Positions 1 to 6,722 of a DNA stretch of 9,404 nt are shown here, piece after piece. Under the pieces are notes generated by a model that saw nothing but the letters and a program-made list of their open reading frames with translations, was not told the DNA's origin and searched no databases. How positions within the stretch are numbered: the first letter of the stretch is position 1; each line of letters begins with the position of its first letter. The DNA lies in NCBI GenBank assembly GCA_021780095.1, contig JAJXZK010000157.1, forward strand, positions 1 to 9,404, written 5' to 3'. The position numbers were made by a program, and so were the translations under genes. This stretch comes from Acidobacteriota bacterium (lineage in GTDB: Bacteria; Acidobacteriota; Terriglobia; Terriglobales; Acidobacteriaceae).

Positions 1-384
1 ATCCTTCTCACTCAGCGCTGGAGGAGGAACATCGTAGCTCCGCCGCCACAACTTCATCTGCGCCTCGCCATATTTCTCCGCCGTCTCCGCCTTGTTCAGT
101 CCCTGCAGCGCGCCATAATGGCGCTCGTTCAGTCGCCAGTCCCGCACCACCGGCACCCACATGCGGTCCATCTCATCCAGCACTATCCACAGCGTACGAA
201 TCGCCCGCCGCAACACAGATGTATAGGCCACGTCGAACGTGAACCCTTCATTGCTTAGCAATCGTCCCGCGTCCCGGGCCTCCAACTTTCCCTGCTCCGA
301 CAGATCCACATCCGTCCATCCGGTAAACAGGTTTTCTTTATTCCAAACGCTCTCTCCATGTCGCAGCAGTACAAGTTTGCCCAT
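1..384 (-). CDS. gpmA: 2,3-bisphosphoglycerate-dependent phosphoglycerate mutase, N-terminal 128 residues (C-terminus beyond window edge)
   Basis: Interconverts 3- and 2-phosphoglycerate in cytosolic glycolysis/gluconeogenesis through a phosphohistidine intermediate. The reading frame is open from an ATG at 384 to base 1 (128 codons). Residues 8-10 are the RHG phosphohistidine motif (His9), followed by [19 protein letters not shown], very close to the dPGM consensus. [17 protein letters not shown] (84-100) contains the second signature with the catalytic Glu87. Family members are about 230-250 residues, so nearly half, including the second active-site His, lies outside the window. The start is supported by an AGGA at 393-396, 8 bases upstream. 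It is the only minus-strand gene downstream of the paired palindromes at 606-661, which makes it the possible target of that control region. Identification is secure; completeness cannot be judged. Confidence 0.95.
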   Translation of the reverse strand, partial: MGKLVLLRHGESVWNKENLFTGWTDVDLSEQGKLEARDAGRLLSNEGFTFDVAYTSVLRRAIRTLWIVLDEMDRMWVPVVRDWRLNERHYGALQGLNKAETAEKYGEAQMKLWRRSYDVPPPALSEKD

Positions 385-572
385 CTGACTTTTCCTTTTC
401 TGGCTCGCCCGTGGCGAGGGGGGTAGTTTTTGTCGCATCGCGCTCCGCTGTCCTTCGGACCGGAGCCGTCCTCGTTCCCAACCAAAAATCTCTCTTCGGT
501 TCGCTGCTCTTATCCTAATCGAACCGCAGGTACGCCATCGCGCAGGTAACTTAGGTCACTTTTACGCTCGAG

Positions 573-581
573 TTATCCACA
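573..581 (+). promoter_or_regulatory. Perfect DnaA-box 9-mer (TTATCCACA), isolated
   Basis: TTATCCACA is an exact match to the consensus DnaA box. Only one further near match (8 of 9, minus strand, 7136-7144) was noticed in the window, and there is no dnaA/dnaN context or box cluster. It is therefore not evidence of an origin. It could be a DnaA-responsive regulatory site in the gpmA upstream region or a chance match. Confidence 0.25.
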
Positions 582-605
582 TTTCGTCTTCCGCACCCTC
601 TCCAA

Positions 606-661
606 AATATAGTTGCCTTAGCAACTATATTGGCCAAATTGGTTGCTAGCGCAACTAAATT
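606..661. promoter_or_regulatory. Two tandem inverted repeats resembling MarR-family operators
   Basis: The first element has perfect 11-base arms (606-616 and 621-631) around a 4-base centre CTTA; the arm core is TAGTTGC / GCAACTA. The second (639-658) has the same core, GTTGC-TAGC-GCAAC, extended by two more pairs beyond one mismatch. Centres are 30 bases apart, about three helical turns, so two dimers would sit on the same DNA face. TTGC-N4-GCAA palindromes are typical of MarR-family sites (E. coli MarR binds TTGCC-type half-sites). No T-run follows on either strand, which argues against a terminator. The regulator is not encoded in the window. The likely target is gpmA on the minus strand or an unrecognised small transcript. 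Confidence 0.5.
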
Positions 662-701
662 AACTGGGCCTCTTCTAGAGCAAACATTCGCCGAAAAACT
701 C

Positions 702-730
702 TCTTCGCCAACCCGCGAAGAATTTTTTTT
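702..730. terminator. Hairpin with T-runs on both sides; probable terminator of the alcohol dehydrogenase
   Basis: A 7-bp perfect stem (TCTTCGC at 702-708 with GCGAAGA at 715-721) closes a 6-base loop. On the plus strand it is followed by A and eight Ts (723-730). On the minus strand it is followed by GAG and five Ts (698-694). The minus-strand gene ending at 755 stops about 33 bases before the stem, so it is the probable user. No plus-strand gene ends here. Confidence 0.65.
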
Positions 731-754
731 CGCGCCGCTTTGCAATTTGGAAAT

Positions 755-1747
755 CTACGGAACAATCACCGCCGCGCCATCGATGGCATCGTGACGCAGC
801 GCGTTCATCGCGTCATTAATGTCATCCAGAGAAAATGACGTCGTCTTGGTTTTTATGCCAATTTGGCTGCAAATCTGCAAAAACTCGCGCGCATCCGCTC
901 GCGTCATATTCGCCACGCTGCGAATCTGCCGCTCTCCCCACAGCAATTTGTCATAGTCGAATTCAGGAATTCGATCCAAGTGAATTGCATTTATCGCCAC
1001 CACGCCGCCCTTGCGCAAACTCGAGAGCGCCGCCACAACAACTTTCCCGCTAGGTGCAAATGTCACCGCGCGATCCAGTTGTACCGGCGGCATCTCGCGT
1101 TCATCACCCACCCAGCAAGCCCCTAAAGAATCCGCAAGCTGGCGGTGCGATGCGCCGCGCGTCGACACATACACATCGCAATTCCACGCGCGCAGAACAG
1201 CAATCGCGAGATGCGCCGAAGCTCCAAATCCAAATAATCCAACGCGTTCTCCACGCTCCACGCCCGCCACTCTCAAACTTCGAAAACCGATAATCCCCGC
1301 GCACAGCAAGGGTGCCACGTGCATGTCATCCAGCGCCTCTGGCAGCGGATAGACAAAGTCTGCGCGCGCGACCGTATACTCCGCATAGCCCCCATTCACG
1401 CTGTATCCCGTGAATGTCGGCTCATCGCAAAGGTTCTCCTTTTCGTGCCGACAAAACCAACACGTTCCATCCACTCCACCCATCCAGGACACGCCGACAC
1501 GCGTTCCCGCCGGCAATTCCGGCGTCGCACCTTCAACAATTTCTCCAACAATCTGGTGCCCCGGAATCAGCTTGTCGAGCCGGGGTCGAAGCTCCCGATC
1601 GAGGATGTGCAGGTCTGTGCGACAAACCCCGCACGCCCGCACACGCAGCAACATTTGCCCGGCTTCTGCCTGCGGCTTATCAACCTGTTCTACGCGCAAC
1701 GTGTGAAGAGAAGATGATTCCTCGGAATGGAAGACTGCGGCTTTCAT
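755..1747 (-). CDS. Zinc-dependent medium-chain alcohol dehydrogenase (MDR superfamily)
   Basis: NAD(P)-dependent cytosolic oxidoreductase interconverting alcohols and aldehydes; substrate unknown. The 330 residues show the family order. The GroES-like domain has the catalytic-zinc ligands Cys42 (CGVCRTD), His64 (PGHQ) and Cys149 (PLLCAG). The structural-zinc lobe lies at 93-107. The Rossmann fold has GFGASA at 173-178 and an STR (195-197) after the second strand that could favour NADPH. The structural lobe reads D-x2-C-x2-C-x7-C: Asp93 replaces the usual first Cys. I chose the ATG at 1747 (MKAAVF, the usual family N-terminus) with a GAGAGAG at 1757-1763, nine bases upstream. An in-frame TTG at 1753 lies too close to that site. 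It is divergent from the CRP/FNR gene and ends at a T-flanked hairpin. Family assignment is secure; substrate is not. Confidence 0.92.
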   Translation of the reverse strand: MKAAVFHSEESSSLHTLRVEQVDKPQAEAGQMLLRVRACGVCRTDLHILDRELRPRLDKLIPGHQIVGEIVEGATPELPAGTRVGVSWMGGVDGTCWFCRHEKENLCDEPTFTGYSVNGGYAEYTVARADFVYPLPEALDDMHVAPLLCAGIIGFRSLRVAGVERGERVGLFGFGASAHLAIAVLRAWNCDVYVSTRGASHRQLADSLGACWVGDEREMPPVQLDRAVTFAPSGKVVVAALSSLRKGGVVAINAIHLDRIPEFDYDKLLWGERQIRSVANMTRADAREFLQICSQIGIKTKTTSFSLDDINDAMNALRHDAIDGAAVIVP

Positions 1748-1854
1748 TTGCAAGTACTCTCTCTACCATCTTGCGGGCGTCTGTCTGATTACATTTGAAC
1801 ATGGTCGGCATAAATGGAAGCGCCCGGAATTTTATCGGTACCGACGCTCTAGCT

Positions 1855-1863
1855 TGCTACAAT
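1855..1863 (+). promoter_or_regulatory. Candidate extended -10 promoter for the CRP/FNR gene
   Basis: TGCTACAAT combines a TG-N extension with TACAAT (5 of 6 to the -10 consensus), about 100 bases before the chosen start. No good -35 lies 16-18 bases upstream, which an extended -10 can tolerate. This is one plausible element only. Confidence 0.25.
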
Positions 1864-1899
1864 GTCGGCTAGGCAAAGCTCTCCCCGCAATGTAACTGT

Positions 1900-1912
1900 G
1901 TCTCAATGAGAC
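1900..1912. promoter_or_regulatory. Short perfect palindrome upstream of the CRP/FNR gene
   Basis: GTCTCA-A-TGAGAC is a 6-base inverted repeat with a 1-base centre. It lies 55 bases before the regulator start and downstream of the candidate -10, where a repressor or autoregulatory protein could bind. It does not match the classical CRP (TGTGA-N6-TCACA) or FNR (TTGAT-N4-ATCAA) site. Function is inferred from position only. Confidence 0.2.
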
Positions 1913-1966
1913 CGCTCCTCACAGTGTCGATTGAGATTGTTGAATGCTCGCAATTGGTGGTGCAAC

Positions 1967-2668
1967 ATGTCACTGTCGCCTGCTTCCCTTCTTCAGCCTT
2001 ATTGTCACGCGGGACACGAAGGGTTTCACAACTTGCCGCCAGAGGCTCTTTCTGATTTGGATGCCATCAGCGCGCGCGTCGAATATCGCGACGGAGCAAC
2101 GCTGATGCGACAGGGTGATCTGCCTCATTTCGTCAGAATCCTTTGCATTGGACGGGCAAAAATCTCCACCGCTTCGCAGGATGGAAAAAGCCTGCTGCTG
2201 AAAATCGCCGGTGCGGGTACGATTCTGGGACTGGATTCCGCGGTCCGGCAGATCAACTACGAAACTACAGCAGAGGCCTACGGGTCATGCGTCGTGAACG
2301 AAATCCCCGATCAATATTTTCTGGATTTTCTCTTCCGCCATCGCAATGCAAGTTGGCAGGTAATGCAGATGCTGGCGGATGAAAATCATGACCTGGTGGT
2401 GAATGCGCGTCGCGTCGCCCTGTCCGGCACGGTCGCCGGCAATGTTGCAAAGCTGCTGCTGGATTGGGGTGCGACTGTCAGTGAAATCGACGGGAGGAAG
2501 CACTTCAATATGGTGCTGACACACCAGGAAATTGCGGAAATGGTGGGGACCACGCGGGAGACTGTCACGCGCACGTTGGCCAGTTTTCGTCAGAATGGAT
2601 GGATTCGTATCCACGGCGCGTCGGTTGAGCTTTTGCAGCAAGAAAAAATGAAGGGTATCTCCATCTGA
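1967..2668 (+). CDS. CRP/FNR-family transcriptional regulator
   Basis: Cytosolic DNA-binding regulator, 233 residues. The N-terminal half is a cyclic-nucleotide-binding-like beta-roll (about 20-135). A helical stretch (about 127-168) follows where the dimer helix is expected. The C-terminal winged helix has its helix-turn-helix at 184-213. The recognition helix TTRETVTR (195-202) keeps the Arg-Glu-x3-Arg arrangement that reads TGTGA half-sites in E. coli CRP. The usual cAMP pocket is not conserved: where CRP has GEL and an Arg-Ser pair, this protein has GLD (88-90) and YETTAEA (98-104). Only three cysteines (13, 60, 108) are present, without the FNR cluster spacing, so a 4Fe-4S cluster is unlikely. 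I chose the ATG at 1967 with GGTGG at 1956-1960; a TTG at 1931 in frame has no Shine-Dalgarno. It lies 454 bases upstream of the decaheme cytochrome on the same strand, a candidate regulator of that operon by position. Confidence 0.9.
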   Translation: MSLSPASLLQPYCHAGHEGFHNLPPEALSDLDAISARVEYRDGATLMRQGDLPHFVRILCIGRAKISTASQDGKSLLLKIAGAGTILGLDSAVRQINYETTAEAYGSCVVNEIPDQYFLDFLFRHRNASWQVMQMLADENHDLVVNARRVALSGTVAGNVAKLLLDWGATVSEIDGRKHFNMVLTHQEIAEMVGTTRETVTRTLASFRQNGWIRIHGASVELLQQEKMKGISI

Positions 2669-3122
2669 GCTGCGTCCCTGCCATCGTGGCTCGAGCCGAT
2701 CACGAACTCATGAATCAGGCCTTCGGATTATTCCAAAAGTGAGCGGCCGTTCCAGGCGTGCCGAATAATGTGCGCATGGTGGAATGCATACCCGAGCGTT
2801 GCCGCAGTCTGCACCGCCGACGAAATTGCAGACTACGGTAACTCGCTGTTGCGCGAACACGAGCGCCAAGCGCCCCCTTCTTTGACCTCCGGAACATCAG
2901 CTCCATCCCGCCAGAACGCCATGTCCGCAGCGGCTTGGGCAAAGCGAACTTTCGCCTATCCGGATACGCGTTTCGCGCGCGATGCATCATCGGTGATACC
3001 CATCACCGCCAGAATTGCGAGCCCATTTTAACTTCGGATGAGAGAGAAGGATGCTCAAGAACTATGAGCGGATTGGCTCAGATCCAGTAAAGATATTGCT
3101 GAACCTTTAACGTGGAGGCTCT
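2669..3122. other. 454-bp region without a convincing gene, leader of the cytochrome operon
   Basis: Directly after the regulator there is a perfect 10-base palindrome, GGCTCGAGCC, flanked by TCGTG and CACGA, but no T-run, so a terminator is doubtful. An 87-codon plus-strand frame (2768-3031) lacks a ribosome-binding site and recognisable domains. The opposite strand carries protein-like stretches broken by stops, so this may be a decayed gene or plain spacer. Near the cytochrome start lie alternating GCTCA/TGAGC elements and the ribosome-binding site GGAGG (3114-3118). I could not fix a promoter. Confidence 0.5.
3053..3080 (+). repeat. Alternating 5-base inverted repeats in the cytochrome operon leader
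   Basis: GCTCA (3053-3057), TGAGC (3065-3069) and GCTCA (3076-3080) can form two mutually exclusive hairpins with 7- and 6-base loops. They end 43 bases before the decaheme start codon. They could be an operator with repeated half-sites, an RNA switch-like leader, or chance. Confidence 0.25.
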
Positions 3123-4049
3123 ATGAAACGATTGCTCCTATGTGTCGCGTTGGTGGTCGCACTCCCCGGACTCTGGAATGCCGGGCTGGCGAGCGCGGCG
3201 AGTAAACCCGGCCAACAAGCCAGCGCACCACAAACTCCCCCATCGGCCACTGTGGGATCGCCCGGGTATGTGGGCTCCGACACGTGTCTCACTTGCCATG
3301 CCGAGGTCGGCAAGAGCTTTGCGAACAATCCGCATTCGAAACTGGCTTTGACGCATAGCGGCAAGGGGATTACATGCGAGAGCTGCCACGGACCGGGTCA
3401 GGCGCACGTGGAGGGCGGCGGAGACATTACTAAGATCTTTCTGCCCAGTAAGGGCTCTGCAAAAGAGACGAACACCACCTGCCTAGGTTGTCACGCGGGA
3501 GTACACCCGAATTTCGAGCGCTCGCCCCATGCAAAGGCCGGACTGAGTTGCATCAGCTGCCATAGCGTTCACGCGCCGCAAAGCGAACAAGCCCTGCTGA
3601 AACTGCCGCAGCCGACGCTGTGCATGAGTTGCCACACCGATGTGAAGGGGGCATTTGACATGCCGTTCCACCACCCGGTGAACGAAGGCGGAGTCAAGTG
3701 TACCGATTGTCACGATGCCCACGGAACGTTCCAGGGCAGCAATTTGAGAATCACGGCGGACCAGAACATGATCTGCACGAAGTGCCACATGGACGTGCGT
3801 GGGCCGTTCGTCTACGAGCACGCTGTGGTCAAGGGAGAAGGTTGCATGGCATGCCACACCCCGCACGGTTCGCAAAACGCGCGGCTGTTGAACATGCCGA
3901 GCATCAATACGCTATGCAACCAATGCCATAGCAATGTTAGTGCCGATAACGTTCACGGAATGGGCAAAGGATCGCAAGAACTTACGCCCTGCACCAGTTG
4001 CCACACCATGATTCATGGCTCCAACATCAACGCCGCTTTCATTCGGTAA
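3123..4049 (+). CDS. mtrA: Periplasmic decaheme c-type cytochrome, DmsE/MtrA/PioA family
   Basis: Electron-carrying multiheme cytochrome expected to sit in or under an outer-membrane barrel and pass electrons between periplasm and cell exterior. Residues 1-25 form a Sec signal peptide (KRLLLCVALVVALPGLW core, ASA end), followed by a Pro/Ala/Gln-rich linker to about 46. Ten CxxCH heme motifs begin at residues 55, 85, 120, 143, 167, 193, 218, 241, 265 and 290, spaced 23-26 after the third, like the heme wire of MtrA. Histidines between motifs (for example 71, 95, 136, 150, 200, 233, 248, 278, 298) can supply the second axial ligands for bis-His hemes. At 308 residues it is slightly shorter than Shewanella MtrA (333). 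A GGAGG lies 4 bases before the ATG. The barrel gene starts 60 bases downstream, the classical conduit pair. The mtrA symbol is by homology; PioA, MtoA or DmsE usage would be equally defensible. Confidence 0.93.
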   Translation: MKRLLLCVALVVALPGLWNAGLASAASKPGQQASAPQTPPSATVGSPGYVGSDTCLTCHAEVGKSFANNPHSKLALTHSGKGITCESCHGPGQAHVEGGGDITKIFLPSKGSAKETNTTCLGCHAGVHPNFERSPHAKAGLSCISCHSVHAPQSEQALLKLPQPTLCMSCHTDVKGAFDMPFHHPVNEGGVKCTDCHDAHGTFQGSNLRITADQNMICTKCHMDVRGPFVYEHAVVKGEGCMACHTPHGSQNARLLNMPSINTLCNQCHSNVSADNVHGMGKGSQELTPCTSCHTMIHGSNINAAFIR

Positions 4050-4055
4050 TAAGGC

Positions 4056-4073
4056 AAACTTCGCGGTTTTTTT
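4056..4073 (+). terminator. Weak hairpin with seven-T run between decaheme and barrel genes
   Basis: AAAC (4056-4059) can pair with GTTT (4066-4069) and is followed by a T-run ending at 4073, just after the decaheme stop codon. A 4-bp stem is too weak for a full terminator. It might act as a partial attenuator or transcript-processing point giving more cytochrome than barrel, or it may be incidental. Confidence 0.2.
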
Positions 4074-4098
4074 GGACGCATTGACGTTCTTTACAAAG

Positions 4099-4104
4099 TG
4101 AGGG
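4099..4104 (+). promoter_or_regulatory. Ribosome-binding site that decides the barrel start
   Basis: TGAGGG lies 5 bases before the ATG at 4110. An in-frame GTG at 4098 overlaps this motif and has no site of its own, so 4110 is preferred. Confidence 0.6.
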
Positions 4105-4109
4105 TTGAA

Positions 4110-6674
4110 ATGAAGAAAACAGAAGGGCTGTTCGAGCGGTACTATCCAAAGCTCTCTTCCGCAATGCCCCTGCATATCGCCGAGAGCGTTGGAATCGCGA
4201 TCTTGCTGATCGCTACAGGGACCTCTGTGGGCCAGGTTGCAATGCCGGATTCATCAGCAGTTGCCCCGAATGGATATACACTTCACGGGTCCATCAATCT
4301 GGGTGGAAACATGACCAGTCTTACTGGCAGTGGGGCTATGTATGACACGCTGGTCAATATCCAGTCAGGCCCGCGCGTGCTGGGCAGTTCTTTTGAGATG
4401 CAGGCGTTGCCGACTACAAAGCATACCCTTGTCGATTCCCTGACGGCTTTCAGCACCGGGTGGGGCGGGAACCCATACGACCTGGCAACGATGGACTTCT
4501 CCAAAGGCAAAATCTATCAGTTCTCAGGAAGGTTCCGTCGGGACCGGCAGTACTTCGATTACAACCTGCTAGGCAACCCGAATATTCCATCGGGACAATC
4601 GATCCCGATCGGCCCAACCGATGCGCCCACGGGATCGCTCGCATGGCCGCAGGTGAAGCAATCGCCGTTCCTGTACAACACCGTGCGCAGAATGACGGAC
4701 ACGAACCTCACGATCTTTCCGATCTCCAAGGTGACGTACCGTCTCGCATACTCGCAAAATGTTTTTCAGGGCCCGAGTCTGAGTCCAGGCGGATCGAGCC
4801 CCTACTTTGCGGCCTCGATCGGTACCAATACTCAGCTGCTTGAACAGTACCAGCGCAACAGCACCGACGATTTCATCGGAGCGATCGACTGGAAGCCCGT
4901 GCCGAGGACCACGCTGACCTTTGAAGAAGAGATCGATCATTATAAGAACGGCTCTTACTTTACTCTGGCCCCGAGCGACTTCTTCGTTCAGGAGTCGGAT
5001 GGAACAAAGGTGGCTCCGGGCGGCTGGGACAGCCTTTCGCCATACGGCCTCGGTAGCTGCAATACGGGAAGCATGGGCGTCGCACCCTACACGATCCTGT
5101 CGCCCGCGCAGACCCCGGGCGGGCTGCCCATTATCAATCCAGCATGCAGTGTCGCCATCAGCTATCTACGCAGCCAGCCGACACGCATTTTGTATCCGAC
5201 AGAGATTTTCCGATTCCAAAGCTCCAGCATCCGGAATATCGCGATGAACGGCGATGTTCGATACACCGAAGCGAATATGAACCTTCCCAAATACTATGAG
5301 AACTTCCAGGGGTTGTCCGGGGCGGTTCGTTCCATCACGTTCGGAGGCAACGCGAACGCGAAGCGGAAGGTCGTGGCCATCGATTACGGTATCAATTGGA
5401 ACGCGACAAAAACGATCAGTGTTGCCGATCAGATCGTCTTCTCCAACGTCCAGCAACCGGGCGTCGCAAATATCTCCACAGGGTCGACGCTGGTTACCCC
5501 GCCCAATCCAAATGAGACCATCAACTACTCGGGTCCGCTGACGCCCGGAAAACCGGCCACGGTTGAGGGCAACCCCAACGGCACGCCTCAGCCAGGCTTT
5601 TTCGGCCAGAAGTTCCTGACCAACAACCTGATGGCGACCTGGGATGGCTGGTCCCGCGCGACCTTCTCGGTGACCTATCGTTACCAAACGCACATCATCG
5701 CGGAAGGCATTCCTCATAACGCTCCATTGGCACCGGGCGCGACCAACGACGGAACCGTCACCATTCACGAAAACGGAGGAATCTTCAACGTCGCCCTGCG
5801 TCCCTCGGAACATTGGGATCTGAACGGCAGCCTGGGACTGTTCCATAACGACAATGCATTCACTCCGATGACTCCGCGGGAAATGCAGCGCTACAGAGTG
5901 CATACCATCATCCGGCCAAGGTCTTGGGCGACGATTTCGGGCGCGTTTAATGACGTCGAGCGGCATAACAACACCCACAACACCGGCACGCCCTCTCCAG
6001 ACGGACCGCTGGATCATGTCGATCACAGCCGGGTCGTGAGTGTGGGTGCCGTGATGTCGCCGAATGCACACTACGGATTCGACTTCAACTACTCCTACGG
6101 CGATGTGTACGCGTCTACCAATATCTGCTACCTGGCCGACTCCAGCCCTACCCAGCCCGGGGCGGCAACGCCGAGCGGTACGGCCTGCCCGGACGGGACC
6201 GTTCGTGGAGCCAAGTACTACATGTTCGGGCCGGTCAAGGATTTCATGGATGCTCCTACCCAGTACGGATCGGTGGCTCTCCATGTATCGCCGACCAACC
6301 GGATCCAATCAAATATTGGATATACCGTCAGCTCCGTGAACGGTAGCCGATTCTTTAACGATGCCCGGGATGTAAACGGCTCGCTGGTCTCCACGTATCA
6401 ATCTCCCTTCGTGAATTTTGCATGGACGGTTCGTAAGGCATGGATTGTTAGAGCAGAATACAACTACTACGGCTATGGCGAGGGCGGTCCTTCCGGTGCA
6501 GCTCTATGCAGCACTTCCAATCCCACGCCAACGTCTCCGGCGACCCCGGTTCCCTGCAACTCTCCTACACTGGCGGGCCTTCAGACGGGTCTCACCATAT
6601 CGCCTGCCGGTGAAACTTCGCCTCGAAATTTTCATGCGAATAATGTGACGATGGGTTTGCACTATGAGTTTTAA
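4110..6674 (+). CDS. mtrB: Outer-membrane beta-barrel of the MtrB/PioB type (porin of a porin-cytochrome conduit)
   Basis: Predicted outer-membrane barrel, 854 residues, that would insulate the decaheme cytochrome in the outer membrane. A hydrophobic stretch (about 27-44, ending GQVA) follows an unusually long N-region, so the true start could be the Met at residue 19. The mature part alternates aromatic and polar residues in amphipathic strands (for example residues 193-209 and 727-748) with Asn/Gly/Pro/Ser-rich loops. It ends LHYEF, the C-terminal Phe typical of barrel assembly signals. There is no CxxCH, so it binds no c-heme. The N-terminal CxxC of gammaproteobacterial MtrB is absent. The six cysteines fall in three close pairs (317/346, 673/693, 800/816), probably loop disulfides. 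It is longer than Shewanella MtrB (about 700). Assignment rests on barrel features plus the adjacent decaheme gene; a generic porin or TonB-independent barrel is the alternative. Confidence 0.75.
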   Translation: MKKTEGLFERYYPKLSSAMPLHIAESVGIAILLIATGTSVGQVAMPDSSAVAPNGYTLHGSINLGGNMTSLTGSGAMYDTLVNIQSGPRVLGSSFEMQALPTTKHTLVDSLTAFSTGWGGNPYDLATMDFSKGKIYQFSGRFRRDRQYFDYNLLGNPNIPSGQSIPIGPTDAPTGSLAWPQVKQSPFLYNTVRRMTDTNLTIFPISKVTYRLAYSQNVFQGPSLSPGGSSPYFAASIGTNTQLLEQYQRNSTDDFIGAIDWKPVPRTTLTFEEEIDHYKNGSYFTLAPSDFFVQESDGTKVAPGGWDSLSPYGLGSCNTGSMGVAPYTILSPAQTPGGLPIINPACSVAISYLRSQPTRILYPTEIFRFQSSSIRNIAMNGDVRYTEANMNLPKYYENFQGLSGAVRSITFGGNANAKRKVVAIDYGINWNATKTISVADQIVFSNVQQPGVANISTGSTLVTPPNPNETINYSGPLTPGKPATVEGNPNGTPQPGFFGQKFLTNNLMATWDGWSRATFSVTYRYQTHIIAEGIPHNAPLAPGATNDGTVTIHENGGIFNVALRPSEHWDLNGSLGLFHNDNAFTPMTPREMQRYRVHTIIRPRSWATISGAFNDVERHNNTHNTGTPSPDGPLDHVDHSRVVSVGAVMSPNAHYGFDFNYSYGDVYASTNICYLADSSPTQPGAATPSGTACPDGTVRGAKYYMFGPVKDFMDAPTQYGSVALHVSPTNRIQSNIGYTVSSVNGSRFFNDARDVNGSLVSTYQSPFVNFAWTVRKAWIVRAEYNYYGYGEGGPSGAALCSTSNPTPTSPATPVPCNSPTLAGLQTGLTISPAGETSPRNFHANNVTMGLHYEF

Positions 6675-6722
6675 CCTGGGTTCACGGATGGCAGCACTAG
6701 AACGCAAAAGGGAGATTGAAAG

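Larger units (their letters stand above)
385..754. other. 370-bp gene-free region between the dehydrogenase and gpmA
   Basis: I see no credible gene on either strand. Short open frames here have no family resemblance, no good ribosome-binding site, or run into gpmA. The region holds a T-flanked hairpin (702-730), two AGTTGC/GCAACT-type inverted repeats (606-661) and a perfect DnaA-box 9-mer (573-581). It is AT-richer than the flanking genes around 600-665 and 720-750, as expected for promoter or operator DNA. No convincing -35/-10 pair could be fixed. If the gpmA promoter lies at the palindromes, the transcript has a leader of roughly 220 bases. Confidence 0.6.

Noticed and set aside
255..745. 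Small minus-strand frames of 64 and 76 codons upstream of and overlapping gpmA
   Set aside because: Low-complexity composition, no family resemblance, and one overlaps the clear gpmA frame; the other runs through the terminator hairpin and the palindromes.
835..1788. Several plus-strand open frames overlapping the alcohol dehydrogenase
   Set aside because: They are antisense shadows with no recognisable motif; the minus-strand frame carries all MDR signatures.
2670..2710. GGCTCGAGCC palindrome as terminator of the CRP/FNR gene
   Set aside because: The stem can be drawn with flanking TCGTG/CACGA pairs, but no T-run follows, so intrinsic termination is not supported.
5166..6308. Long (380-codon) minus-strand open frame inside the barrel gene
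   Set aside because: It is antisense to the barrel, rich in Arg/His/Gly/Val with no domain pattern, and has no ribosome-binding site. It is a by-product of GC-rich codon use in the barrel gene.
4110..6674. TonB-dependent receptor as identity of the barrel
   Set aside because: No plug domain or TonB-box pattern is visible at the N-terminus, and the gene directly follows a decaheme cytochrome.
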